The notes: generated from the sequence alone by a model not told the origin. Shown: positions 27,149 through 35,319, numbered from the stretch's first letter. The stretch is DNA of 64,000 nt from Bacillota bacterium (GCA_023437715.1 JAEZFK010000005.1:135391-199390); one strand, 5' to 3'. A program made the numbers and translations.

Positions 27149-28072
27149 ATGCCCTTTTTCAGGAAATTCTTATGGAAAAAAAATAAAAAAATTGTTACTC
27201 TCCAGGTACAAATCCCCATTACAAAATGCGAATGCCCTGTAAAAAGGGCATTATCAGCCGCCCCCGGGTTTCGAAGCAAGGGAAGCCTGACCATAGAGGC
27301 CTCTATAGCCCTGCCCCTCTTTCTGTTTTTCATGGTTATTATGATGCTGCCTATGAAACTGATGAATGAGGGGAGGCGCATTCAGACCGCTCTGGAAGCA
27401 GCAGGAGAAGAGGTGAGCCAGTATGCCTATGTATGGGAACAGCTTAAACAGGGAGAAAAGCCGGAGGGGTTGGAGTCCGTCACCGTTCCGAAAGAATTTC
27501 TGGAAGCCTTAACGGAGGAAGGGACTTTGCTCTATGTCAGAAAACGGCTGGAAGGGAGGGTGGACTTTAAGCATCTGGAAGCAGTTTCTTATGGAGGCTC
27601 TTCAATTTTAAAGGACGGAGAAACCATAGATCTGGTCATGGATTACCGGGTGAAAATTCCATTCTCCGTTTTTGGTCTGGACAGCATCCCCATGACTGCC
27701 AGAAGCTGCCGGAGGGCCTGGATCGGCCGGGAGGGAGGAGGCCGGAACGGCGCGGGTCAGGAGGACGAGCTGGTCTATATCGGAAAGACGAGCACCCGAT
27801 ATCACCGGGACAGGAACTGTCATTATCTGTTCAATGACATACAGGTTGTCCCCTTTGATGAAGTGGAAAGCGTGCGCAATTCGTCGGGAGGAAAGTATCA
27901 GCCCTGCAGCAGGTGCGGAAAGTATGCGGAAAAAGGCGGAAGTGTTTATATTATGCCTGGAGGGGAGAAGTATCATAGTGACAGAAACTGTTCTTCTCTT
28001 GCCGCATATGTGGAGGCAGTTCCATTATCACAGGTATGCCATCTGGGAGCGTGTTCTTACTGTTCTCAATAG
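27149..28072 (+). CDS. TadE-like pseudopilin with two C-terminal Cys/His modules
   Basis: A 307-residue protein. The pseudopilin motif RSKG^SLTIEASIALPLFLFF has Glu at +5 (about residues 44-63). After a roughly 130-residue outside domain come two related modules: YHRDRNC...CSRC (about 217-253) and YHSDRNC...CSYC (about 275-306). Each has the pattern H-x4-C then C-x2-C, which would suit a zinc site. The ATG at 27149 has GGAAGGAGG ten bases upstream; a TTG at 27143 is too close. TadE proteins normally lack such a tail, so this is a notable fusion. It is followed after 12 bases by the second prepilin peptidase. Confidence 0.75.
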   Translation: MPFFRKFLWKKNKKIVTLQVQIPITKCECPVKRALSAAPGFRSKGSLTIEASIALPLFLFFMVIMMLPMKLMNEGRRIQTALEAAGEEVSQYAYVWEQLKQGEKPEGLESVTVPKEFLEALTEEGTLLYVRKRLEGRVDFKHLEAVSYGGSSILKDGETIDLVMDYRVKIPFSVFGLDSIPMTARSCRRAWIGREGGGRNGAGQEDELVYIGKTSTRYHRDRNCHYLFNDIQVVPFDEVESVRNSSGGKYQPCSRCGKYAEKGGSVYIMPGGEKYHSDRNCSSLAAYVEAVPLSQVCHLGACSYCSQ

Positions 28073-28084
28073 GAGGGAGGCTCT

Positions 28085-28537
28085 ATGCTGGAAAGTATGA
28101 ATCAATTTAAAAGTATAAATGAAGTTGTATTCGGCATATTTCTTTTCACCGCTGCCTGGCAGGATGGGAAAACAAAAAGCATCAGCATGTGGCTTTTCGG
28201 AGCGGCAGGCGCTGCCGGGCTGGCCCTTTCTCTTTTGCAGGGAACGTTTGGCATGGACCGGATGTTTAGCTGCCTGCCCGGAGGAGGACTTTTGCTTTTG
28301 AGCCGTTTTACGGATGAAGCGATAGGTGCGGGAGATGGCTTCTTTTTTATAGTCAGCGGACTGTTTTTAAATGCACTTATGAACTTAGAATTGATGATTT
28401 ACGGAATATTTTTAAACGGCGCGGTCTGTGCAGCCATTTATCTTTATAACCGGATGCGGGGAAGAGATGTCAGAAAGAAAACCATACCCTTTCTGCCCTT
28501 TCTGGTCCCCGTATGGATAGGACTGGTGATGCTGTGA
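28085..28537 (+). CDS. prepilin peptidase-like A24 protein, second copy
   Basis: A 150-residue polytopic protein with the two Asp motifs of A24 peptidases: AAWQDGKTKSISMW (about 23-36) and EAIGAGDGFFF (about 78-88). It is shorter and more divergent than the first copy at 20121. TAGGAGGGAGG precedes the ATG. Having two in one operon suggests that one serves the Flp1 pilin and the other the TadE-like pseudopilins, but this is only inference. Its stop overlaps the next start. Confidence 0.75.
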   Translation: MLESMNQFKSINEVVFGIFLFTAAWQDGKTKSISMWLFGAAGAAGLALSLLQGTFGMDRMFSCLPGGGLLLLSRFTDEAIGAGDGFFFIVSGLFLNALMNLELMIYGIFLNGAVCAAIYLYNRMRGRDVRKKTIPFLPFLVPVWIGLVML

Positions 28538-28923
28538 GAAAGAGACTTAAGGGAAGCTACACCATAGAGGCAGCCTTTGTCATGGCCATGGTTTTATGGG
28601 CGCTGTTATTTTCCATACAGGCGGCCTATCGGCTTCGCGATGAGGTGGTGGGAGCCATGGCGCTTCAGGAGGCGGTGGAACGGCTCCGACATAACGAAAC
28701 AGAACGTCCGGAGGAAGCCTCCCTTTGGGCGTCAAAACGGGCGGGTAGTCCGTTTTCCTGGAAGCAGTATGAGTTTCAGGTCCGCCTATCGGGAAATCCC
28801 ATAACAGGCCGGAATGTAAAAGCCGCAGGAGCAGGCGGGAGCTGGAAGCTTGATCTGGAGCATGATGTATTTGATCCGGAAAACTTTTTAAGGCTGATAT
28901 CGCTGATTGATCAGGAGGAATGA
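28534..28923 (+). CDS. second TadE-like pseudopilin
   Basis: A 129-residue protein with a short basic leader and a pseudopilin cleavage motif LKG^SYTIEAAFVMAM (Glu at +5), then one membrane helix and a small outside domain. I take the GTG at 28534, which overlaps the previous stop (GTGA) and follows GGACTGGTGAT; an ATG seven codons upstream is possible but would put extra residues before the leader. It lies between the second peptidase and the FHA protein in the Tad operon. Confidence 0.75.
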   Translation: MRKRLKGSYTIEAAFVMAMVLWALLFSIQAAYRLRDEVVGAMALQEAVERLRHNETERPEEASLWASKRAGSPFSWKQYEFQVRLSGNPITGRNVKAAGAGGSWKLDLEHDVFDPENFLRLISLIDQEE

Positions 28924-28924
28924 A

Positions 28925-30592
28925 ATGGAAGTTACATACAGGCGGGAAATGAAGCACAATTATCTGATTATAGAGCCGGAGGAAGCGGGCTATGACAGCT
29001 ATGAGATGCATATGCTTGCGGTAAACGGAATCGAGGGACTGCTGAAATTTCATATAAAGCAGGTAGACAATCGGAAGTTCTATTACTATGAGATCACATC
29101 AAAGCAGCCGTTAAGCCGGATTTTGGAATATCACAGCATGGGCGGGGAGGAGCTTAGAAAGCTCATCGGCGGGATCGCCCAGACCTTGGGACGCCTGGAG
29201 TCTTATCTCCTGCAGGAAAAGCAGATTATTCTGGAGCCGGAATATATTTATGTAGAACCGGAACGGTTTTCTGTTTTCCTCTGTCTTGTGCCCGGCAGGC
29301 AGGGGCGATTCCCTGAGGAGATGACCGGATTGCTCCAGTATCTCCTTGGCAAGGTAAATCATCAGGATAAGGAATGTGTGGTGATGGCCTATGGGCTGTA
29401 TCAGGAGAGTCTGAAAGAAAATTATGGGATGGACGATCTTCTTGAAATTCTCGGAAAAGCTTCCAAGGATAAGGAAACGGAAGCGGAAGATGAAGACATG
29501 GGCTATGAAGAAATGAGCGGTATGGATACAGAAAATAAAGGGGAAAGGAACGGAGAGGCCGGAAGCAGAAAGGTTGGAAGCCGGGAAGCTGGAAACCGGG
29601 GAGCAGGAAATATAGGAAGCCGGGAGACAGGAGGCAGAGGAGCAGGAAAGTGGGAAGCAGTGAGCCTAGGGTCAGAAAATGCAGGAAAGCGGGAAGCGGG
29701 AATCAAAGGGTTAGAAAATACAGGAAAGCGGGAAGCAGGAAGCAGAGGGAGCGGAACTAAGGGAACAGAAAATAGAGAAACAGGAAATACCGAGCTCCGT
29801 AATAAAAAGGGGCAGGATAGAAATACAGAAAGTGAAAATCCCGATTGGCTGACCGGTTTCCTGCCGTCGGAGGAACCTCCTGTTTTTTCATCTCCTCACC
29901 GTTTTAAGGAAGAAACCGGTGAAGCGGGCTCTTATGATGGGGGAAGCGAAAAAACACAGGAACTTGTTTCCCTGATTGTCCGCGGGGCAGCGGCCTCAGT
30001 TCTGACCATGGCTGGAACTGCGGCCGTTTTGTGGCTGGCCTTTGGCGCGGAAGGAATCTGGAAATTCTGGTATGCTGCGGCGATTGCAGGAATTCTGGCT
30101 ATTCTGGCCGTTTTCATGGGAACAGGAAAGAAAGCCTCTGTTTTAAGGGAGGAGATTTATAAAAGGGAGGAACAGTGGCGTCAGCAGGAAGAAATCCATG
30201 ACTGGCAGATGATTTTTGACGAGGAAGTAGAGAAAAAGGAGACGAAAGAGGAAGAGGAGATTTTTCAGACGGTTCTTCTTACAGAACCTGCCCCAGATAA
30301 AGATATAAGGTATTTGCGTGCAGCCGGGCCGGGTGCAGAGGATATCACCATCGCTTACGTCCCGTATCTGATCGGAAAGCAGGAGGGGCTGGTGGACTGG
30401 GTTTTGGACAGCGACACCATAAGCCGTATTCATGCAAGAATAGACCGGGAGGGGGACGAATACCGGATCAGTGACTTGAATTCCACCAATGGGACAAGCG
30501 TCAATGGACGGTTATTGGAAACCAATGAGACAGCCGTTTTAAAGAGAGGAGATGAGGTCCTTATAGCAGAGTTTGCATTTATTTTCACATAA
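28925..30592 (+). CDS. FHA-domain membrane protein with DUF6382-like N-terminal domain
   Basis: A 555-residue protein, last of the Tad operon. The N-terminal domain (about 1-185) resembles the DUF6382 family found ahead of FHA domains, as I remember it. Residues about 200-305 are a low-complexity Gly/Arg/Glu region with imperfect repeats of the form GKREAG. Two hydrophobic helices follow (about 355-400). The C-terminal FHA domain carries the phosphothreonine-binding pattern SRIHA ... DLNSTNGTSVNG (about 500-535). The ATG at 28925 follows AGGAGG; earlier in-frame starts overlap that site. An FHA protein implies control by a Ser/Thr kinase, though none is in the window. Confidence 0.8.
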   Translation: MEVTYRREMKHNYLIIEPEEAGYDSYEMHMLAVNGIEGLLKFHIKQVDNRKFYYYEITSKQPLSRILEYHSMGGEELRKLIGGIAQTLGRLESYLLQEKQIILEPEYIYVEPERFSVFLCLVPGRQGRFPEEMTGLLQYLLGKVNHQDKECVVMAYGLYQESLKENYGMDDLLEILGKASKDKETEAEDEDMGYEEMSGMDTENKGERNGEAGSRKVGSREAGNRGAGNIGSRETGGRGAGKWEAVSLGSENAGKREAGIKGLENTGKREAGSRGSGTKGTENRETGNTELRNKKGQDRNTESENPDWLTGFLPSEEPPVFSSPHRFKEETGEAGSYDGGSEKTQELVSLIVRGAAASVLTMAGTAAVLWLAFGAEGIWKFWYAAAIAGILAILAVFMGTGKKASVLREEIYKREEQWRQQEEIHDWQMIFDEEVEKKETKEEEEIFQTVLLTEPAPDKDIRYLRAAGPGAEDITIAYVPYLIGKQEGLVDWVLDSDTISRIHARIDREGDEYRISDLNSTNGTSVNGRLLETNETAVLKRGDEVLIAEFAFIFT

Positions 30593-30697
30593 AATCTGTG
30601 AATTCCATAAAAGGTATGAACGGGAATGCCTTTCCGAAATATACTGGCCATTTTCAGACCGGCGTCTCTCCTACGGAATTTATCCGCACCGTAAACA

Positions 30698-30718
30698 GGT
30701 AGCCGGCTGCTTTTTTTG
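30698..30718 (+). terminator. possible terminator of the Tad operon
   Basis: GTAGCCGGCTGC followed by seven T residues (30712-30718). The stem is short with a tight loop, so this is only a candidate. Confidence 0.4.
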
Positions 30719-30737
30719 CATAAATTTTGGGTTTATA

Positions 30738-30767
30738 TTTACATAATCTGCCAGCCTGTGCTAGAAT
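30738..30767 (+). promoter_or_regulatory. promoter of the rhomboid gene
   Basis: TTTACA (30738-30743), 18-base spacer, TAGAAT (30762-30767), 28 bases before the ATG. Confidence 0.65.
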
Positions 30768-30795
30768 AAACATATCATTATAAAGGAGAACAGCA

Positions 30796-31419
30796 ATGGA
30801 GAATTTGAGCAGGAGAAAGAAAGCATATGTAAATATGGGCCTGATTGCTGTCAATGTAATCTACTTCCTTTATTTGGAACGGATGGGCTCCACGGAGAAT
30901 ACGAAATTTATGGTGGCCCACGGAGCTATGTATGCGCCTCTTGTCATGGAGGGCGGGGAATATTTCCGCCTGTTCACCTCTATTTTTATGCACTTTGGCA
31001 TTAACCACATTATGAACAATATGCTCATCCTGTTTATCCTGGGAGATAATCTGGAGAGAGCCCTGGGACATATTAAATATCTGATTTTTTATCTGCTGTG
31101 CGGAGCAGGAGCCAATGTGGCTTCCATGCTCGTAAACCTGGGCGAATACCGGATTGTGGTATCGGCAGGCGCTTCAGGCGCCATATTCGGCGTGGTGGGC
31201 GGCCTCTTGTATGCGGTGGCCGTAAACCGGGGCCGGCTGGAGGATTTAAGCACGCGGCAGCTGGTTGTCGTAATCGTTTGCTCCCTGTATTTTGGTTTTA
31301 CCAGTACCGGTGTGGATAATACCGCTCATGTTGCAGGACTGCTTATTGGCATTTTCCTGGGACTTATCATGTACCGCAGGCCGAAAAGACGCCGAAACAG
31401 GGAAATGGGAGAATATTGA
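30796..31419 (+). CDS. rhomboid-family intramembrane serine protease
   Basis: A 207-residue polytopic protein. The catalytic Ser lies in SAGASGAIFG (about 122-131) and the catalytic His in DNTAHVAGLL (about 174-183). The HFGINHIMNNM segment (about 57-67) fits the conserved rhomboid helix 2. It ends in a basic tail. It has its own promoter and an AAAGGAG site. Rhomboids cut single-pass membrane proteins; the pilins and pseudopilins of the neighbouring operon are possible substrates, but only by proximity. Confidence 0.88.
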   Translation: MENLSRRKKAYVNMGLIAVNVIYFLYLERMGSTENTKFMVAHGAMYAPLVMEGGEYFRLFTSIFMHFGINHIMNNMLILFILGDNLERALGHIKYLIFYLLCGAGANVASMLVNLGEYRIVVSAGASGAIFGVVGGLLYAVAVNRGRLEDLSTRQLVVVIVCSLYFGFTSTGVDNTAHVAGLLIGIFLGLIMYRRPKRRRNREMGEY

Positions 31420-31707
31420 TATAAATATTGATATATATCCTTATGAGCCGGGCGATTTACAGGAATGGGCAGCAGCATTAAAAAGAAAAATATCAACAAA
31501 ACTTTAAAACAAAGAGAACGACGCAGTCTTAAAAAGCGTTTCAGAGAGAAAGGAGAAGCTGCCAGGCAAAATATCCGAAAGCAGGAGCGGAAAGCGCAGA
31601 AGCCTGCAAAACAGCATAAACAGACCATCGTAAGCAGGTACCAACGGCTGGCCGGAAATTTACGGCTGCGGATATCGTTGTCCATATTTCGAGCGGCAGG
31701 TGAGAGT
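31420..31707 (+). other. 288-base gap with an in-frame Lys/Arg-rich extension of the HIT gene
   Basis: From an ATG at 31465 an open frame of 81 codons runs in frame into the HIT gene at 31708. About a third of its residues are Lys or Arg. The ribosome site before 31465 is weak, whereas GGCAGGTGAG lies before 31708. I see no promoter. It may be leader DNA or a true N-terminal extension. Confidence 0.35.
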
Positions 31708-32124
31708 ATGAGAAAAGATGATTGTATTTTTTGCAAAATTGCAAACGGCGAGATACCGTCTGAAACCATATATGAGGATGACACGTTTCGCGTGATTCTG
31801 GATTTGGGACCGGCGTCCAAAGGACACGCCCTGATTCTTCCCAAGCAGCATTACAAAGATATCTGCGAGCTGGATGGAGAGATAGCGGCAAAGGTGCTTC
31901 CATTGGCTGCCAAGATCGGAAATGCTATGAAAAAATCATTAGGATGCGCCGGATTTAACGTTGTGCAGAATAATGGAAAGGAAGCGGGTCAGACAGTTTT
32001 TCATTTCCATGTGCATCTGATTCCACGTTATGAGGGAGGTCCTGTTATGGTTGTATGGGTGCCAGGCAACGAAAGTCCGGAGGAATTAACGCAGACAGGT
32101 GCCGCCATAAGGAGCGCCTTGTAA
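31708..32124 (+). CDS. HIT-family nucleotide hydrolase
   Basis: A 138-residue histidine-triad protein acting on purine nucleotide phosphoramidates or similar. The triad is FHFHVHLIP (about 96-104), and a Cys-x-x-Cys near the N terminus (CIFCKI) is a usual zinc element. Length fits HINT/HIT proteins when the ATG at 31708 is used. A second HIT protein of a different subtype is at 45933-46352. The sigma-factor gene follows after 16 bases, so they may be co-transcribed. Confidence 0.9.
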   Translation: MRKDDCIFCKIANGEIPSETIYEDDTFRVILDLGPASKGHALILPKQHYKDICELDGEIAAKVLPLAAKIGNAMKKSLGCAGFNVVQNNGKEAGQTVFHFHVHLIPRYEGGPVMVVWVPGNESPEELTQTGAAIRSAL

Positions 32125-32140
32125 TCGAAGGGGCATAATA

Positions 32141-32683
32141 ATGAGCATACGTGAGGATGAAAATTTACTGTTGCAGTCTATTTATGATGAATATCAGGGA
32201 TTGCTCCGCCGGATTGCGAAAACCTTTAACGTGCCGGATATGGAGCTGGACGATGTGGTGCAGGAAACATTTATTTCATATTTTGAAAATTATTCATTAT
32301 CATGGACTGAAACAAGGAAGAAAGGAATGCTGATCAAGATTTTAAAGCGCAAATGTATTGACTGCCTCCGGAGAAACGGTCACTATGAGAAGGTGAGCCT
32401 TGATGAGGAGGACGCAGCCAATGAAGTTGCGATGCTGGCCCGGTTTGTGGTCGCCGATCCTCTGGACGTGGTTCTGGGAGAAGAGGCCCTTATGCGGATA
32501 ACCAGGGAGATTTTTGAAATGAGAAGAGAATGGAAAGAAATGGCCGTGCTTTATTTTCTGGAACAGCTCACCATTCCTGAAATCTGCGAACAGCTGGGAA
32601 TTCCGGGAACGGTCTGCCGTTCCCGGATATATCGGACAAGAATCTGCTTAAAAAAGATCCTGGAACCAGAGTATGAGGTATAA
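32141..32683 (+). CDS. sigma-70 family (ECF-like) RNA polymerase sigma factor
   Basis: A 180-residue protein with region 2 (LDDVVQETFISYFENY, about 36-51, and a KCIDCLRR segment) and region 4 helix-turn-helix (LTIPEICEQLGIPGTVCRSRIYRTR, about 143-167). Regions 1 and 3 are missing, as in ECF sigmas. No anti-sigma gene follows directly: murG on the other strand begins its 3' end five bases downstream. The next plus-strand gene (33869) encodes a single-pass membrane protein that could be one. Confidence 0.85.
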   Translation: MSIREDENLLLQSIYDEYQGLLRRIAKTFNVPDMELDDVVQETFISYFENYSLSWTETRKKGMLIKILKRKCIDCLRRNGHYEKVSLDEEDAANEVAMLARFVVADPLDVVLGEEALMRITREIFEMRREWKEMAVLYFLEQLTIPEICEQLGIPGTVCRSRIYRTRICLKKILEPEYEV

Positions 32684-32688
32684 AAGGG

Positions 32689-33756
32689 TCAGTGCTGAGC
32701 CAGGGATTCAATCTTTTCAATGATGGTATTGACCGCATCGTGGAGCTCGCTCTGCTCCATTTTAGAAATATAGATCTGCCGGTTTGCAAAGGTATCGGAA
32801 ACAGCCTGGAGCAGGGAATCCCCGGATAGGGTTTCCTCTTCCAGAAGATAGCTGAATCCCTGCTTTGCAAAGGATCTGGCATTTAAAATCTGATCTCCTC
32901 TGCTGGCGGCAGCGGTAAGGGGAATCAGAATATTGGGTTTTCTGAGAGCCAGGATTTCACAGATGGCGTTGGCTCCGGCCCTGGAGATCATGAGATCGGC
33001 AGCGGCAAAAAGATCCTTTAAGGGAGCGTCCACATATTCATACTGTACATATCCGCTGGTGCCTATAAGGCTTTCATCCAGATTGCCTTTCCCGCAGATA
33101 TGTATTATCTGGTAATTTTTTAACAATTTTGGGAGAATGCCCCTCACGGCATTATTGACTGTTACGGAACCGAGGCTGCCGCCGATAATAAGAATGACAG
33201 GACGGTTTCCCGATAACTTGGCATATGCCAGTCCGGCCAGACGGTCGCCTTCCAGCAGCTCTTTCCGTATGGGAGAGCCGGTGAGGATTGCCTTGTCTTT
33301 CGGAAGATAGGCCAGGGTTTCCGGGAAATTGCAGCAGACGTTCGTTGCCGCGGGAATGCAGAGCTTGTTGGCAAGTCCGGGAGTCATATCCGATTCGTGG
33401 ATAATAACGGGAATCCTGCACTGCCTTGCGGCTAATACCACAGGGACCGCCACAAAGCCTCCTTTTGAAAACACCACATCCGGCTTATAGCTCTTTATCA
33501 GTTTTAAGGCTTCCCCATATCCTTTTAACACCCGGAACGGATCAGAGAAGTTTTTCAAATCAAAGTACCGGCGGAACTTGCCGGAGGAGATTCCGCTGTA
33601 GGGAATGCCGGCTCCTTCAATGAGCTTTCTTTCAATTCCCTGGTATGACCCTATATAGCGGATGTCGTAATTCCGCTCTTTTAATGAGGGGATCAAAGCC
33701 AGGTTCGGGGTAACATGGCCGGCAGTACCGCCGCCGGTTAAAATGATTTTTTTCAT
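32689..33756 (-). CDS. murG: MurG, lipid II GlcNAc transferase
   Basis: Adds GlcNAc to lipid I to give lipid II at the inner membrane face. The N-terminal GGGTAGHVTPNLAL loop (about residues 8-21), HESDMTPGLAN (about 119-129) and the C-terminal GT28 region with SRAGANAICEIL (about 258-269) are visible. At 355 residues it has normal length. It lies alone on the minus strand, outside any division-cell wall cluster, with its own promoter. Confidence 0.93.
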   Translation of the reverse strand: MKKIILTGGGTAGHVTPNLALIPSLKERNYDIRYIGSYQGIERKLIEGAGIPYSGISSGKFRRYFDLKNFSDPFRVLKGYGEALKLIKSYKPDVVFSKGGFVAVPVVLAARQCRIPVIIHESDMTPGLANKLCIPAATNVCCNFPETLAYLPKDKAILTGSPIRKELLEGDRLAGLAYAKLSGNRPVILIIGGSLGSVTVNNAVRGILPKLLKNYQIIHICGKGNLDESLIGTSGYVQYEYVDAPLKDLFAAADLMISRAGANAICEILALRKPNILIPLTAAASRGDQILNARSFAKQGFSYLLEEETLSGDSLLQAVSDTFANRQIYISKMEQSELHDAVNTIIEKIESLAQH

Positions 33757-33785
33757 AAAATGCTGCCTCCCAAATTCTATATACT

Positions 33786-33816
33786 ATTATAGTAAACGTT
33801 AGAGATAAAATGTCAA
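33786..33816 (-). promoter_or_regulatory. promoter of murG
   Basis: On the minus strand, TTGACA (33816-33811) and TATAAT (33791-33786), both perfect, but with a 19-base spacer. Confidence 0.55.
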
Positions 33817-33868
33817 CCCCAAAGAATGTGGGAACTTAAGGATAACTTATTATTTAAGAGGTGCAGGC

Positions 33869-34273
33869 ATGGGTCAGGAGAGAAACCGTGGAAAAAGGTG
33901 TACCATTTTAAAGGGAATAAAAAAAGATATAGGATGCCGTGTATCGTCACAGGAAAAATTGGAAGCCCACTTGCTTGATTATATGCAGAAGCACCCGGAA
34001 TTAACACCTGACCCTCCGTCTCCTCCTCAGGGAGAATTCCAGAAAATCATGGAAAGACTGGACAAACGGGGCTCCAGGACGGTTGTAAGAAAGCAGCTGA
34101 AAGCACTGTATTTTGGCCGCAGGGTTTTCCAGCTGATACAAAAGCCCCTGATGATTCTTATGGTGGTGCTGGTTTTGCTGGCAGCATCATCTATGGGTGC
34201 GTTTTCAAAAAGATCCTGTGTTAACCAGACGGTCAAAGACCGGCCGGGAGTTTCCGGTGCTTATAAAAAATAA
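33869..34273 (+). CDS. single-pass membrane protein of unknown function
   Basis: A 134-residue protein I do not recognise. It has a cytoplasmic-looking, charged N-terminal part with a Pro-rich patch (about 48-54), one membrane helix (about 92-112, MILMVVLVLLAASSMGAF), and a short tail. AAGAGGTGC precedes the ATG. This layout is common in anti-sigma factors, and the sigma-factor gene lies 1.2 kb upstream on the same strand, split from it by murG. Evidence for a link is weak. No downstream partner is on this strand for 500 bases. Confidence 0.6.
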   Translation: MGQERNRGKRCTILKGIKKDIGCRVSSQEKLEAHLLDYMQKHPELTPDPPSPPQGEFQKIMERLDKRGSRTVVRKQLKALYFGRRVFQLIQKPLMILMVVLVLLAASSMGAFSKRSCVNQTVKDRPGVSGAYKK

Positions 34274-34287
34274 AATTCTTTTGGTAT

Positions 34288-34647
34288 TTACTTTATCAGC
34301 GCTTTTTCCCATTCCTCTTCCTTAAAGCCTGCCAGAACAAAATCTCCGCCAATGATCAGGGGCCGTTTAACCAGCATCCCATCAGTTGACAGAAGTGCAA
34401 TTTGCTCCGCCTCGCTCATGGCAGGAAGCAGGTCCTTTACATGCTTTTCCTTATAGATGACCCCGCTGGTATTAAAGAAGCGTTTCAGGGGAAGTCCGCT
34501 CATCCGGACCCAGCCGGCAAGCTCTTGGGAGGTAGGATTTTCTTCCTTGATATTTCTGGCTTCATACACGATTCCATGGGCATTCAGCCATTTTTTTGCG
34601 TTCTTGCAGGTGCTGCAGGGCGGATATTGTAAAAATAAAACACTCAT
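34288..34647 (-). CDS. ArsC/Spx-family thioredoxin-fold protein
   Basis: A 119-residue protein with the redox motif CSTC at residues 11-14, then the ArsC/Spx-like features RNIKEENPT (about 32-40) and GMLVKRPLII (about 90-99). The CxxC and the KRP segment suit the Spx/YffB-type arsenate reductase family. It could be a reductase or a transcription factor binding RNA polymerase as Spx does; sequence alone does not decide. AAGGAGGAAATT precedes the ATG, directly behind a small GC-rich hairpin. Confidence 0.82.
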   Translation of the reverse strand: MSVLFLQYPPCSTCKNAKKWLNAHGIVYEARNIKEENPTSQELAGWVRMSGLPLKRFFNTSGVIYKEKHVKDLLPAMSEAEQIALLSTDGMLVKRPLIIGGDFVLAGFKEEEWEKALIK

Positions 34648-34661
34648 AATTTCCTCCTTCC

Positions 34662-34690
34662 CGCCCGCGTTTTTCGGGCGTTTTAAATTT
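34662..34690. terminator. GC-rich hairpin with T-tract upstream of spmB / arsC-like gene
   Basis: CGCCCG (34662-34667) pairs with CGGGCG (34675-34680), followed on the plus strand by TTTTAAATTT. It is terminator-like on the plus strand; on the minus strand it sits in the arsC-like leader just ahead of the ribosome site. Confidence 0.4.
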
Positions 34691-34791
34691 CCTCAAATCT
34701 ATTTTACCTCAGAACCGGCCGAATGAAAAGGCGGGAAATAGAATAGATTATAACAATCGGGAAAAGAAGCATGAGCAGAATGGAGGAAAAT

Positions 34792-35319
34792 ATGAAATTT
34801 TTATTGTTTCTGTCGGAAGCGGCGATGCCTCTTGTCATTTTTTATATCGTAGGCTTTGGCATACTGGCCAAACGCCCGGTCTTTGATGATTTTATAAACG
34901 GGGCGAAAGACGGGATGAAGACTGTGGCAGGGATCATGCCCACCCTGATCGGGCTTATGACAGCGGTGGGAGTGCTCCGGGCTTCCGGATTTCTGGATTT
35001 CCTTGCTAAAATATTAACAAAGCCTGCGGCTCTCCTTTTTCTGCCCGCTCCTGTGGTCCCGGTGATTCTGATCCGTCTGGTGTCAAACTCCGCCGCCATC
35101 GGGCTGGTGCTGGATATTTTTAAGAAGTACGGAACGGACTCCTATGTGGGCATGCTGACTTCCGTGCTCATGAGCTGTACGGAAACCGTATTTTACTGTT
35201 TAAGCATCTATTTTGGGACCGTGAAAATCAAGAAAACCAGGTACACTTTGGCGGGGGCCTTGGCGGCTACGGCGGCAGGAGTGGCGGCCAGCGTGGTTCT
35301 GAGCCGTTTTTTGGCATAA
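34792..35319 (+). CDS. spmB: SpmB, spore maturation protein
   Basis: A 175-residue polytopic protein with the nucleoside-recognition (Gate) domain. AKDGMKTVAGIMPTLIGLMTAVGVLRASG (about 37-65) and ISNSAAIGLVLDIFKKYGTDS-like segments match SpmB closely. In Bacillus SpmA/SpmB help dehydrate the spore core. The start at 34792 follows TGGAGG; a start seven codons earlier overlaps that site. spmA, normally just upstream, is absent here: the neighbour is the divergent ArsC/Spx-like gene. Confidence 0.88.
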   Translation: MKFLLFLSEAAMPLVIFYIVGFGILAKRPVFDDFINGAKDGMKTVAGIMPTLIGLMTAVGVLRASGFLDFLAKILTKPAALLFLPAPVVPVILIRLVSNSAAIGLVLDIFKKYGTDSYVGMLTSVLMSCTETVFYCLSIYFGTVKIKKTRYTLAGALAATAAGVAASVVLSRFLA

